From NCBI GenBank assembly GCA_004009845.1, contig RMBW01000116.1, positions 1 to 64,000 on the forward strand: DNA of 64,000 nucleotides. The letters run 5' to 3'. Below the pieces are notes generated by a model. It was not told the DNA's origin and searched no databases. It saw only the letters and a list, made by a program, of their open reading frames with translations. A program made the translations under genes and the position numbers. The stretch's first letter is position 1. Every line of letters begins with the position of its first letter. Positions 1 through 9,915 of the stretch are shown in pieces. Source of the DNA: Davidsoniella eucalypti (Eukaryota > Ascomycota > Sordariomycetes > Microascales > Ceratocystidaceae).

Positions 1-1068
1 TGTGCTAGCTTTGCTTGAATGCCAGAAGAACTGTGCGAGTAAGTCTAAAACAGCATCCGTAGTGCGATCATACAGGAGAAGACGGAATGAAACAAAGTCC
101 TCTATCTTTTTTTTCTCTTTTTTATTTTTCTACGACAGCAAAATATTGTGGTTCCAGTAGGCCTAAAACAGCAACGAAATGATCAGTTTTAGTGCCAAGT
201 CTTGGTGGACAATCTTTGGCCAGAAACAACCAAAAAAAAAACCCCAAAAAATAGGCTATAGACCAGGCTGCATCGTCCAATTATCAAGGCTCACATACAA
301 GTATGTATAATATGTGAGTTGCTTTACAAACAAGATCCAGTCATACTGGCCATATGACTAAATCTACATCTATAAAATGGTACTATAAGGCACTCTAAGC
401 CATAACAACCTCAATTTGCATGTGGTAATATTGATGTTTTTCAAGGCATTTCATCCATACCTTTTAATTTACCAAGCTTGATTAGGTTGGTTATTCATCC
501 AAGATCGCATAGCATTGTTTGGCATGGCTGGATATTGCTCCCTGCATTTATGTATAGATGATTGCAAAAGTATATGTATCTGCATGCACATTTGTACTTA
601 CATATGTGCATGTATACATGTAAGATCCTGACCCAAATCCTCGATCCATTTTTTACCCTAAATACAGGCTAGACCATATCTTGTCTTTCTATCGTGCTAC
701 GAATGTAGGGCGTATTTAGCTTGTCGAAAGAGGGATAGCAGACGAAATAAAAAACGTACTAATAGAGTTGTTGCGTCAGAGCGTTTTATCTTTATAGGAG
801 ACCTTCTCTTTGCATGTTATTATAAAACAGGTATACCGATACTGAAATGATAATAAATACATAAATCGTCCTTACTGAGTATTGCCAAAAAACATATTCA
901 TAGCTCTGTAGCTCCATAAGATAAATGAATTAAAAAAAAAAAAGTATTGCCAATGCCAACAAAGACACAAAACTTGATGTTTACTTTCTCTTTTCTAGAA
1001 TGAACATATTAAAAAAAAAAAAAACCTACATTATAACAGCTGAAAACAACCATAATAACTGCATAGCT
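1..1068. other. AT-rich intergenic DNA left of the inverted duplication
   Basis: No open frame with coding character or recognisable RNA gene is seen. The stretch is AT-rich with several A runs. Its only structured content is one copy of the small poly(A)-ended insert family at 889-942. Confidence 0.6.
878..953 (+). mobile_element. Mini-retroposon family A, copy 1, with target-site duplication
   Basis: A roughly 54-bp insert (889-942) contains the family core CATAGCTC...GCTCCATAAG, then ATAAATGAATT and a run of 12 A. It is flanked by the direct repeat AGTATTGCCAA at 878-888 and 943-953. A poly(A) 3' end followed by a target-site duplication is the signature of target-primed reverse transcription. 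Confidence 0.8.
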
Positions 1069-1215
1069 ATAAATTAGCATCTAATCATTGGTTATGAACA
1101 GCATTTGAGAACATAATTAACCATAAAGATATATTTACTAGACAATTCAAAAACGCCAAAACAGCTATTTATAAGAAGTCAATATCATACTATTCAAAAC
1201 TAAGTACAAAGCAGG

Positions 1216-3839
1216 TTAGAAGCCAACTTCCAATTGTTGATGCCACCTTCCTAGATCCACCTTCTTGGGGTGAGCAACAGAACCGAACACACCCTTTCTC
1301 TTAGTGGCTGTTGAGGGCCCAGCATAGCTAGCCCTCTCAAAATCAATAACCATCAAGTCATCACATTCCTCATTATAGAGTAGATTCTGTAGTCTGATAT
1401 CCCCATGACTGACACCCAACTCTTGAAGTTTCGCAAGTTGTCGGTCAATGTTCCACCCATCAAGCCTACAAAGCCACTTGCCCCCATATGACAACAAAAG
1501 CATATGGTTGTTGATCCTGAAATCAACACAGAGATTTTGCTCCATAGCAACACCACCAAGACAAACGGGGACAACACTTCCTTGTACATCAACTAGGTGG
1601 TTGTACATGGTAGCCTCATGATGAAGCAAGCCAACATCATGTTCCTCCACTGCCTTTCCTACCAAGGTATACCCAAATGGGTGAGCAGTAACCTTGACCA
1701 AACAACCAACAGCACCACGAAGACCCAAAACCTCGCAGTCATTATCAAGGTTAGTATCAAGCTGGGCCTTGATAGTAGTCAAAAGCTGAGACTGATTGAT
1801 GGGGTGATGCTGTGTATAATCAAACATGGAGGAATGAAAAGGGGCAATGGGGGGTTTAGCTTGTAAGTGAAGCTTATAGTTAGGACACTTCTTATCGAGT
1901 TGTCGATTGAACTTGAGGCCAAGTAGACAAGCCTGTGTACAATATTCGTCAAGTGGGGGCCTGGCAACCGGGTCAACGGCGTGTTGTCGCCCAGTTACAT
2001 TCGAGGATGGGCCTGAGCTGTTACCACCCCTGGACCCGCGAGGATTCGACCGAGAGGAAGTACTCGGTCTCAAAGCTAGGTTTTGGCGACCAAGGGAATT
2101 GTTTGAGGCATATTTAGTTCCAACTTTGGCGAGACCTCTCTGATGTACAACCTTGGTTTGCTGCGTTGGAGTATCGGCCTGAAGTGACAAAAGCGAAAGT
2201 GTCAAGATATGAGCGACCGGTGTCTGCTTTATATCGTCAAGTTGGTTTGTAATTGTATCGTCATCAAGCATGGGATCTTCTATAGAGCGATAAGGAATTC
2301 CAGATATGTTGTTTCGAGGAATAGAAAGGTGGTAATAGACCTTGGTGGGATCTAGATAATCGATATATAGCAGTATCATAGATTCTCCAGTCATCACATA
2401 ACCATAACTAACTCCATCAGATTGCATGTAATGAAATAGTTGCGTTATAGCATGGCTGACCAAGGTGTTTCCTTTGTTATGATCAAACTCTGCCGAAGAG
2501 GTAAGACTACATGACAGAGGCGAGCCTGATTGATCCAGCAAAGAGTCGGTAAGTGCTTCTGGGCTAAGCTTATGGGGCGCCTTGAATTCTGTGACATAGA
2601 GCCTCTTGGGAGGTTGACCTTCCAAATTATGGCCGAGACACCGACTGTCAGGATAGTAAGGTCTTTCGGCGGATTCTTCGGATTTTGCGGATTTTGCAGC
2701 AGGAGCCCCGTCGACAGGAGAGAGGGCAGATCGTTTTCTGCTAGACTCAAGATCGGACTTGGTTTTGGAACGAGTAGATCGGCGGCATACCGTAGTATCG
2801 GGATTGCTGGGCTGTAGTGAAGAAGTGGCAACAATAGAATTTATACCATGAGATTCCTCAGTGCAATCTTGTTCTGGAATTCCCTCTTCATAAGCGCGAA
2901 TAATTTGTTGTATTCTGTTGTTTGTCGTGTGGGATATTCGGATCTTATCCTGCTTGATACTGGCGAACTTATTGTGTGTATCAATGTCATATGAATCAAC
3001 CTCTAGATTGAAACCTAGATACGAATTGATAATCTTCGAAGCATATTCCTCAACGGCCCTCTTAGAGAACACAACAGCCTCTGCTTCGGTAGCTATTGTA
3101 CTAATGCTTCGTACAGTCCCTTGGCTAGAGACAATTGTGTTAAAATTTTCATGAGGTATAGGTTTTTGGCCAAATACAGTAACAAGATGGGAAAACATGT
3201 CATCATGACACTCTTGAAAATCTGTCCATGGTACAAGTTGACGAGGGTACCATCGATTCTGAACTGAAGTAGATGTACCAGTTGAGCACAGCTTATCATC
3301 CTTAAGCACTTCCAAAGTTTGAAAAATGTGAGAGAAACTGTAGTAAATCAATGGAACAAGTTTAAGCCCCTGTAGATGTGCTTGGAGTGCTTCTCTGGCG
3401 ATCCGTTCTTCTTCGGTGCGGGCTTCGGCTGCTTCTCTGGCGAGCCGTTCTTCTTCGGTGCGGGCTTCGGCTGCTTCTCTGGCGAGCCGTTCTTCTTCGG
3501 TGCGGGCTTCGGCTGCTTCTGGCGATCGTTCTTTCTTCGGCGTGCTTGGCTGCTTTCTCTGGCGATCGTTCTTCTTCGGCGCGTGCGGGCTTGTGCGTGC
3601 TTTTTGGCTTTTCTTCTTCTCGAGTCGTTCTTCTCGGTGCGTGCTTCGGCTGCTTTGACTGCTTTGACGAGTTCTTCAGCGCGTGCTTCGGCTGCTTTGA
3701 TGCTTTTGGCGTTTCTTCGTCGTGCTGTTGCTTTGTCTTTGAGAGCTTCCGCAATAGCCCTGTCTAGATTACTTTGGCTCGGCATTGCTTCGGACTCAGG
3801 GGCCGATGGTGCTTCCACTTCATCAATTTCATTACCCAT
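1216..3839 (-). pseudogene. Broken copy of the coiled-coil/endonuclease-like/kinase-like gene
   Basis: The last 711 codons (1216-3351) match the intact copy at 18834-21428 with only a handful of substitutions, including the E-F-K nuclease-like motif, the catalytic-loop motif HGDIRLQN and DFE. The start ATG (3837-3839) and the first codons also match. Between them, in the Ala/Glu/Arg-rich coiled-coil repeat (about 3360-3770), many one- or few-base deletions, mostly in A or C runs, shift the frame repeatedly. The N-terminal frame therefore ends at about 3348 and does not join the C-terminal frame. The C-terminal frame has no good ATG at its beginning; its apparent first codon is TTG. It is either a real pseudogene or an intact gene miscalled in low-complexity sequence. 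Confidence 0.8.
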
Positions 3840-4012
3840 GATTGGCAAATCGGTTTGTGAGTAGAGGAAGGGAAGAATAGATTATATGTAGTTGTAGAAG
3901 TGTTGTGGAATGATAGATAGAGAGAAATGAAGATCAAGGAATCAGAAGTGAAAGGTGTGGTTGATTGTTGTTGTTATTATTGTCCTTGGGTGACAAGGTT
4001 AGGCAGCCACCA

Positions 4013-4175
4013 GAGTCATGCTAATTTCACAGTTAAGATTTTAATTTCACAGTTACGCTAGCCGTATTAGGAAATTCTAGTCACGTGGTGTCCCACGTGA
4101 CATCGTCGATTACAAGAAATCAAAAATATTTCTTACATCGCATCACCACTTCACCACTACTATAAGATTAAACAT
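4013..4175 (+). repeat. MULE left terminal inverted repeat, 163 bp
   Basis: Identical to the reverse complement of 4594-4756 over the whole length when compared by eye. It contains an internal subrepeat (TTAAGATTTTAATTTCACAG, overlapping an earlier AATTTCACAG) and a near-palindrome CACGTGGTGTCCCACGTG. Confidence 0.9.
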
Positions 4176-4208
4176 ATGTAATTGAATACTATAAAGCAGT
4201 AAAAATCT

Positions 4209-4625
4209 ATGAAGACGATCCCGTCTCACGATGATGAAAACCTTCATCACCCTACTCTTTTATTTTCTACACACACCACAATAGCATCATCATCATCATC
4301 TATGGATAAAGGGCTATCTAATGGTATAGATACCACAGACGCCCCTGTTATACAGCTTGCCCCTCCTCCAACAATACACTACCACTCTCGAGAGGCACTT
4401 TTCCAAGGCATTAATGCATGGGCTTCTGTACGTGGGTACGCCTTTTCAACTGTGTCTTCTTACACCAATGGTGGTATGAAATCAGTGGTCTATGGCTGTG
4501 ATCGGCATGGCAAGCTTAACACACGTACAAAACCGTCTATACGTAAAGGCTCGTCTCGGGTAACTAGCTGTCTTTTTTCTATTCTGGCATGCATGTTTAA
4601 TCTTATAGTAGTGGTGAAGTGGTGA
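4209..4625 (+). pseudogene. N-terminal fragment of MULE transposase
   Basis: A 138-codon frame starts at the first ATG inside the left terminal repeat. From about residue 60 it reads like the zinc-binding FAR1/WRKY-GCM1-type N-terminal domain of fungal Mutator-like transposases: a REALFQGINAWASVRGYAF segment, a Cys-Asp-Arg block (YGCDRHGK), then SSRVTSCLFSI. The DDE catalytic core, the SWIM finger and everything downstream are missing. The reading frame instead ends a few residues into the right terminal repeat. The fragment cannot be an active transposase, so the element is non-autonomous and needs a full-length relative elsewhere. A short DNA-binding product is conceivable but there is no evidence for it. 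Confidence 0.75.
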
Positions 4626-4756
4626 TGCGATGTAAGAAATATTTTTGATTTCTTGTAATCGACGATGTCACGTGGGACACCACGTGACTAGAATTTCCTA
4701 ATACGGCTAGCGTAACTGTGAAATTAAAATCTTAACTGTGAAATTAGCATGACTCA
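4594..4756 (-). repeat. MULE right terminal inverted repeat, 163 bp
   Basis: Perfect inverted match to 4013-4175. The truncated transposase frame runs 32 bp into this repeat and stops there, so the internal deletion joined coding sequence directly to the terminal repeat. Confidence 0.9.
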
Positions 4757-5264
4757 GCCACCATGGTGTTAGGCTGGGTTTGAGAAATACCTTTATGGTC
4801 ATGTGACACATGCTATATCAAAACAAATTAGATGGAATTAAATGGTACAAACAAACCGAGAATCACTAAGTCACAACCATTTTCATGCCAAACTGCTCAA
4901 AGTCTTGCTCGCTTAAAGCCCATCCGAATTTTGAAGTAGGTGGCTAAGATTCCATCATACAGAATAGCTAGTAGCTATAACGACTGCCCAATATGAATCA
5001 CCCCTAAGCTTGTTAAAAGACCAACTTAACTTTTAGAAGCATAATGCATCAAGAGTCAAATTACTTTGTGGGATAATTGTGCTGGTTGTGCTGGGAATGT
5101 AGAAAGGCCCACAACATTCTGACTGTCATAGGCAAATGTGAACTTATTACATGAGTAGTTACATGGTCTAGATGGCAAAGTCTGTTGAGTGCATGATGCT
5201 CTGAAATGGTGCTAAGAAGCAACTTGTAAATTATTGAGCAGCTTCACTGAAAACCTCACTTGCT

Positions 5265-5757
5265 GTACAAAATTACAAGCTTTTCTTTGGGACTAGATTT
5301 TAGTCCGTGGGGCATGATAAACCAGGTGGACCAAAATTCTTCATCTTGCCAAAGCCTTCATACTCGAAAGATGAAGCCGTCAAATGGGCCCACAAGACTG
5401 GAAGTTAGTGGTATAGCAGCCTGTCGCAGTCCGGCTTAGCTCCGGCAAGTGCTGTTTGCTGTGCAGCGTCCTGGCTATGATACCACCCTTTCCATCTCTA
5501 GCAGGAATATCCCTCCGTTGTTCTTTGTTTTTCTGTACTGGATCACCAAACACTAAACGAGGGATGGAAAACTTCGAAGATCTCCATTCACTAACGTCTA
5601 ATATCACCTGGCACGCTTCTTGCCGACAAGCTGGAACATTGTGGCTCTGAAAGCAATCCTACCCGTCTGGAAAACTACACCCCTCCACCGTGAAGCGACA
5701 ATCGCCCCCCCCTGCTCCGTACCTTTCAGGGCTTGAACAATTTTTGACTAAGGTATC
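5265..5757. other. Unassigned DNA between inverted-repeat arm and LINE
   Basis: A 75-codon minus-strand open frame (5380-5607) is present but matches nothing I recognise and lacks coding character. No RNA gene or repeat is seen. Confidence 0.4.
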
Positions 5758-6639
5758 GCACCTTCGCTGATGATGATGATGATGATTTTATTTATAGTCT
5801 AGAGATTTATCTAAGAGCTCCTTTTCGACTCCGGGCGAGGCCGTGTTTTCTGGCACCAGTTTTCTATGTTCCTAGTATCCGGGACTGCTCAGACTAGACT
5901 GGCATCCATCCCTTTTACAGTAGCAACATCTGCGTCTCCTTTTAAAGCAAAAAACAAAAAGAAAAGAAATACTAATATGAATACCAATAAACAAAGGAAA
6001 AAGAAGAGAGATTTCCATGATTCTCAACCCTGCCCTCTCTAGTGGCTGTGCCTGTTTTTGTGCCTGTTTTGCCAGTGTTCTTCTACCTTTCGTGGTCATG
6101 AGTAGTTTTTTGGTGAATACTCTGCCCCAAGGTTTCAGCCTTTTGCGACAAGTCCAAATGTGGGTCCTTTCCTTGTCCTTGCCACACCTGTGGCATTCCA
6201 TTGTGGCGTTCTCGTGGCCAAACCTCTCATGATATTCTTTGAAGTCACCATGACCAGAGAGTGCGGCCAGTACCTGTCCTTGACAGATTCTTGTCCCCCC
6301 AGGTATGGCGACTTCTCCTGGAGAGGGAAACCCCATTTCTCGCCTCTCCATGTTGTCTCTGATGGCTGCCTGTTCATAGAACCATTCCTTGAATTTTGCC
6401 TGTTTATGTTCCCTGAACCACCTGTAAGCTCCTGCTATGGACATGGAGTGTCCTGGAGTGCGTTTGGCCGAGCCTTTAGCTAGTGCATCGGCTCTCTCAT
6501 TGCCGCTGATTCCTTTGTGCCCGGGGGTCCAGATGCAGTAGACCTTTCTGCCTATCAGCCCATTTTTCAATGTCTGAATAAGCTTCTTGGCCTCGTCAAT
6601 TGCCTCCTGTGAGGATCCTGCCTTGTGCACCTTCGCTGA
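5758..6639 (-). mobile_element. 5'-truncated LINE (family B) with target-site duplication
   Basis: The insert 5771-6626 lies between direct repeats GCACCTTCGCTGA at 5758-5770 and 6627-6639. Read on the minus strand it carries the RNase H end of a non-LTR retrotransposon polyprotein, about 100 bp of 3' untranslated sequence, and a simple ATC-repeat tail instead of poly(A). The 3' end is shared with 23243-23392. Absence of RT and endonuclease sequence shows 5' truncation, the usual outcome of LINE integration. Confidence 0.9.
5872..6626 (-). pseudogene. LINE RNase H domain and C-terminus
   Basis: The minus-strand frame of about 250 codons begins at the truncation point. It contains the motif WTPGHKGISGNERADALAKG, the final catalytic block of the RNase H domain in fungal LINEs of the Tad/I type. 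This is followed by a tail with a Cys/His cluster (CHRCGKDKERTHIWTC) typical of the region after RNase H in those elements. The N-terminal RNase H strands, the reverse transcriptase and the endonuclease are absent, so the product is not functional. The frame remains open to its stop, suggesting a fairly young insertion. Confidence 0.85.
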
Positions 6640-6997
6640 CCCGAAGCTTTAAAAAGGATTTTACAATACTAAAGACACAAATGGCTCAAAAAAGGTTATA
6701 AAACATATTGTTCTTGGCTTTCAAAATTTACAAGTGATTTGTCTTGATTTCTTTTCAGTTCTCTTTCAATTAGAGGAATGTTTTCATTGGGCAATTAATT
6801 CTTGTTTTAGTTAGAATATCTACTAGCTAGTGATATATCCCCACCCACCCTAATCTAATCTGAATCTGATCTAGTATCATGTCATAAAGCCATTCAGACT
6901 TCAGATAGGACTCAAATCCTAACAAACCCAAGTTACATAAATCAATATATCATAAACAAACATTTTGCTGCAATCTCAGTACTTAAACATTTTGGTG
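6640..6997. other. 3' flank of FunK1 gene
   Basis: AT-rich sequence between the LINE and the end of the FunK1 gene. No gene is seen; it presumably holds the 3' untranslated region and terminator of the minus-strand gene. Confidence 0.4.
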
Positions 6998-9232
6998 CTA
7001 TTCTAGGGTTTTAATAATACTGCTGTAGGCCTCTAGAATGGGGATGTAGAGCTGGTCAGGATTGCCCTCTGGTGTTCCAAGTATGAAGTCTGCTGTATCC
7101 CCAAACAAGATTGATCTGATGGTTAGGCATAAATTTTTCACAGCACCTAACGGCTCTGGGAACTCATCCATTATACGATTGAGTCCAAATACATTCATAT
7201 CTGCAGTCCTAAACTTAGCAATGGCCTCCAGGCTTCCAACCTCCCACCATCGAAGATTATCCGTACCTTTCCTCTGTTTGATATCACCAAATCCATTGTA
7301 CCATGATTGGCGTGCACACATCCAAATCAAAACATAAAAGAACGACTCTAGGTCATGGCGATAGGTATGGTCAACCCCCTCCAGAACCTGAATTGCCATG
7401 AATTGCATGGTACCTGTCCTATGCTTTGCTCCACTTGGATCACTATCTTGTATCTTGGCTAGATCAAGATCAATAAGCATACCACTGAAGCCGTCTGCAG
7501 TTTTAGGGTCTGTGATGATGATGTTGTTTATTGAAATATCCCGATGGAGAATTTGGCCTGTGACGTAGAGAGACCTATGAGCTTTTATAGCGTCTCGCAT
7601 TGCTTTGAGTAGCTCCCTTACTGTCCAGAAGCTGTTGAGAGGACGACCAGCAGGGGAAACAACAATGCAATAGTAGATCCTATTGTCCCAAGAGACCTCA
7701 GTAGCAGACTGATTTGTGTTAATTGATGGCCAACTAGAATTGTTCTGTGATTTCTTCTTTGACAAGGGTGTATTGGTGGATAGGTAATCAGATGTTTGCT
7801 TTCGTTTTTGGCTGGAGGGTAATGATGAGGTTAGTGATTTTGAACTTTGAAATATATGTTGTCTGTCTTGATTGTGAAACCGGTGCCGTGGCGGAAACTC
7901 CAGGTGTTCTCGTATCTCTTGGGTGGATGTGATTCGACAATGGGATATCATCCTGTTCACACCCTTAACACCCCGTTCTTGTGCTAACTTCAGGTGTTCA
8001 ACTTCTTCCTGATTCCACTTTTCCGGGACCCATGAAAACTTGGCAACATATCCCTCACTTGTAGTAAAGCATGTGGTTGCTCGACTAACAACTGCAGTCC
8101 GTCTTGAAATCAGCTCACCGAGTCTTATACTCGAGCCCTGTAGCTCAATATGTGGATGCCCATCCACAGATTTGATAAATGTGTCTAGGCCCATGGCATC
8201 ATCATCCATTGTGGCATATCCAACAAGAGCTCTTGCAAATTGCTCTGGCGTTTCATGAATATCAAATGGACCTGAGCTATACGGACCTGAGCGATCAAAT
8301 ACCCAGAGCTCCATTCTTGATCCACAGAGCAAGAAGCCATGAACAAACCTACGTGTAGGGTCATCATCAAAGATAATTCGAACATATCTTGTCAACTGAA
8401 GAAAATCCGCCATGAATCTGCTTTTGTCATAAGATTGCTTGTGCTCCCCAACAACAAGAATGTTCCTATAGCGAAAGGTGTTGCCTGTGATTGTACATTT
8501 CTGGAAGAAGATATCAATTTGACCTTTTCGTCCTTCAAACTGGCTGGCTGTCGTTGAAGTATATAACTTGTTAGGCGCAAGGGGGAAAGAACTATCTTGT
8601 AGTGAGCATAGCCAGCCCCAGACGGCGCTCTCACTAGCAATCGAAGGAAATGATGTCCATCTGTTATCATCATATGCTGCCATCACATTTTTCAACATCT
8701 TGTTCTGTTCCTCTGTCCAAGTTTCAGGGTTGAAGAATTTGTCATGGAAGCCACCGACACCACGAAACGTACAGTACTTAATCTCAAGGAAGAGCTCTCT
8801 CTCAATAAGTTGACCTGTTTCACTATCATAAAGTCGACTAGAGCTATTATTGATAGGCGTCTGAATGGATGGATGGGAGAGAGTAGGCGGTGGGGGTGTT
8901 GATGGGCTGGAGTTACGGATAATGGCAAATACTGTAGCCCAAACTTCAATTTCGGAGGCTTTGTTGACGATATGATCAATGAGGGGGTTGAATTTGTCGA
9001 TTTTTACAGCACCCATGCCGATTTCCATTATTGTGGATGATATGGCTGCTCTTGCCTCAAATGCTTGTACTGCGGGTGATGCAAATAAAGATGCTAGAAG
9101 AAGGATAACTACGTTTTCTTGTTGAGTCGCATTGATGTCAAAGAAGTCTAGTAGTTGAGCTCTATGCGTAGCAAGAATATCATCAATAGGGTTCTTCTCG
9201 ATGATATCGAGTTCTTTTTGAGTGAAATCCAT
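6998..9232 (-). CDS. FunK1-type fungal protein kinase with nuclease-like N-domain
   Basis: The predicted protein has 744 residues and matches the FunK1 fungal kinase family. Residues about 150-370 read as a restriction-endonuclease-like fold: D240 in GQIDIFF, E263-H-K265 in VVGEHKQS and Q279 in LQLTRYVR. The C-terminal kinase domain has HRDISINN (D565, N570), DLD in place of DFG (588-590), then TGTMQFMA and an HDLESFFYVLIW segment typical of FunK1. I chose the ATG at 9230-9232 because longer frames begin at TTG and because an apparent intron (9243-9310: donor GTTTGT, TTGACTAAC branch site, acceptor TATAG) ends just upstream. A Ser/Thr-rich linker separates the two domains. The kinase probably phosphorylates protein; substrate and pathway are unknown. 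It lies between the arms of the inverted duplication. Confidence 0.85.
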   Translation of the reverse strand: MDFTQKELDIIEKNPIDDILATHRAQLLDFFDINATQQENVVILLLASLFASPAVQAFEARAAISSTIMEIGMGAVKIDKFNPLIDHIVNKASEIEVWATVFAIIRNSSPSTPPPPTLSHPSIQTPINNSSSRLYDSETGQLIERELFLEIKYCTFRGVGGFHDKFFNPETWTEEQNKMLKNVMAAYDDNRWTSFPSIASESAVWGWLCSLQDSSFPLAPNKLYTSTTASQFEGRKGQIDIFFQKCTITGNTFRYRNILVVGEHKQSYDKSRFMADFLQLTRYVRIIFDDDPTRRFVHGFLLCGSRMELWVFDRSGPYSSGPFDIHETPEQFARALVGYATMDDDAMGLDTFIKSVDGHPHIELQGSSIRLGELISRRTAVVSRATTCFTTSEGYVAKFSWVPEKWNQEEVEHLKLAQERGVKGVNRMISHCRITSTQEIREHLEFPPRHRFHNQDRQHIFQSSKSLTSSLPSSQKRKQTSDYLSTNTPLSKKKSQNNSSWPSINTNQSATEVSWDNRIYYCIVVSPAGRPLNSFWTVRELLKAMRDAIKAHRSLYVTGQILHRDISINNIIITDPKTADGFSGMLIDLDLAKIQDSDPSGAKHRTGTMQFMAIQVLEGVDHTYRHDLESFFYVLIWMCARQSWYNGFGDIKQRKGTDNLRWWEVGSLEAIAKFRTADMNVFGLNRIMDEFPEPLGAVKNLCLTIRSILFGDTADFILGTPEGNPDQLYIPILEAYSSIIKTLE

Positions 9233-9242
9233 ATTGGTATGT

Positions 9243-9310
9243 CTATAAGAATATGGCTGGTTAGTCAAGGGTTCACTCAATTGAAGTTAGAAAGGAAAAT
9301 GTAAACAAAC
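9243..9310 (-). other. Predicted 5'-UTR intron of FunK1 gene
   Basis: On the minus strand a 68-nt segment begins GTTTGT, contains TTGACTAAC and ends TATAG, ten bases before the chosen ATG. It fits the intron size of the other genes here. Transcript data would settle it. Confidence 0.5.
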
Positions 9311-9615
9311 CTCTTCCAGCATAAGCGGGTTTTTGCAGCAGGATGAATAGGAGAATGATGAATTGACGCAGGAAATATGGTAATGTTGAGGGTGTTTATT
9401 CCGCCGATATAGAAGTTGAGAAATCGTGATAGGGTGTACTTTTAAAATGTCCAAATAACAACAAATGGACTCTGTTGTACATTCTAAATTGTGGAGGGAA
9501 ACTGCTTATTATATTTATAGCTTATAGTGGATACCTGTTGAAAACAGCGAAGAAAACATAGTTATGTTACCTAACAAAGATTGCTTTGTCAACCCATAAA
9601 ACAACTCTAACTGAA

Positions 9616-9915
9616 GTAGTGCTGAGCGCCAGCGGTTGCAAGAGTTAGCACGCAAAGAAGAAGAGGAACGGCGTAAAGCCGAAGCAGAGGCCGAAGCGAC
9701 ACGCAAGCTGGCGCTGCAGCACAAGTTAGAAGAGAAAAAAACGCAGCACACGATCAAGAAGACAACTAAAAAATGCCCGAAGTGCAACGTGCCGATCGAG
9801 AAGAATAAAGGATGGTAAGTTATTATTCCTATTTTCTCTCTTCGGTCTGTCTGCTCGAGGACATTGATAGCTAACTTGTTGTTTCCATGACAGTTCCCAT
9901 ATGACCTGTAAGTTT
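9616..9915 (+). pseudogene. Fragment of an RBR-type E3 ubiquitin ligase, intron retained
   Basis: The frame from 9616 reads an acidic/basic coiled coil (AERQRLQELARKEEEERRK) and then KCPKCNVPIEKNKG. A GTAAGT donor follows at about 9817 and an intron ending CATGACAG. Removing it restores GCSHMTCK. This is the start of the last (RING2-like) zinc-binding domain of RBR ubiquitin ligases of the ITT1/ariadne type. A TGA lies just upstream of the first codons, and no sequence for the rest of the domain (the expected CGxxFC segment) follows. Only one exon junction of a much larger gene is present. Because the intron is kept, it arose by DNA-level copying rather than retroposition. It is not expected to be functional. 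Confidence 0.7.

Larger units (their letters stand above)
4005..4764. mobile_element. Mutator-like element (MULE), internally deleted, with TSD
   Basis: The element spans 4013-4756 (744 bp). Its ends are perfect 163-bp inverted repeats beginning GAGTCATGC. It is flanked by AGCCACCA at 4005-4012 and 4757-4764; a 9-bp reading with a leading C is equally possible. The right arm of the inverted duplication (around 18660-18672) has a single copy of this target sequence with no insertion, which confirms both ends. The inside encodes the start of a MULE-type transposase. The perfect terminal repeats argue for a recent insertion after the duplication. The 8-9 bp duplication, long terminal repeats and protein together fit the Mutator superfamily better than hAT. 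Confidence 0.9.
1069..5264 (-). repeat. Left arm of a large inverted duplication
   Basis: Read on the minus strand this arm matches 18160-21569 nearly base for base, from the 3' flank of the kinase-like gene through its coding region and 5' region to about 0.5 kb beyond. The arm is 4196 bp against 3410 bp on the right. Most of the difference is a 744-bp Mutator-like element plus its 8-bp target duplication. A 6-bp indel near 1100 and a cluster of small indels at about 3520-3760 account for other differences. Substitutions seen when comparing the encoded proteins and a few codons are scattered and mostly transitions. The spacer between the arms is about 12.9 kb. Confidence 0.9.

Noticed and set aside
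3360..3760. Plus-strand frames through the repeat at 3360-3860 (Cys/Phe/Gly-rich)
   Set aside because: They are reverse readings of the coiled-coil repeat; the sense strand is fixed by the intact copy.
5771..5795. Trinucleotide microsatellite as an independent feature
   Set aside because: It is the 3' tail of the LINE insertion, bounded by target-site duplications.
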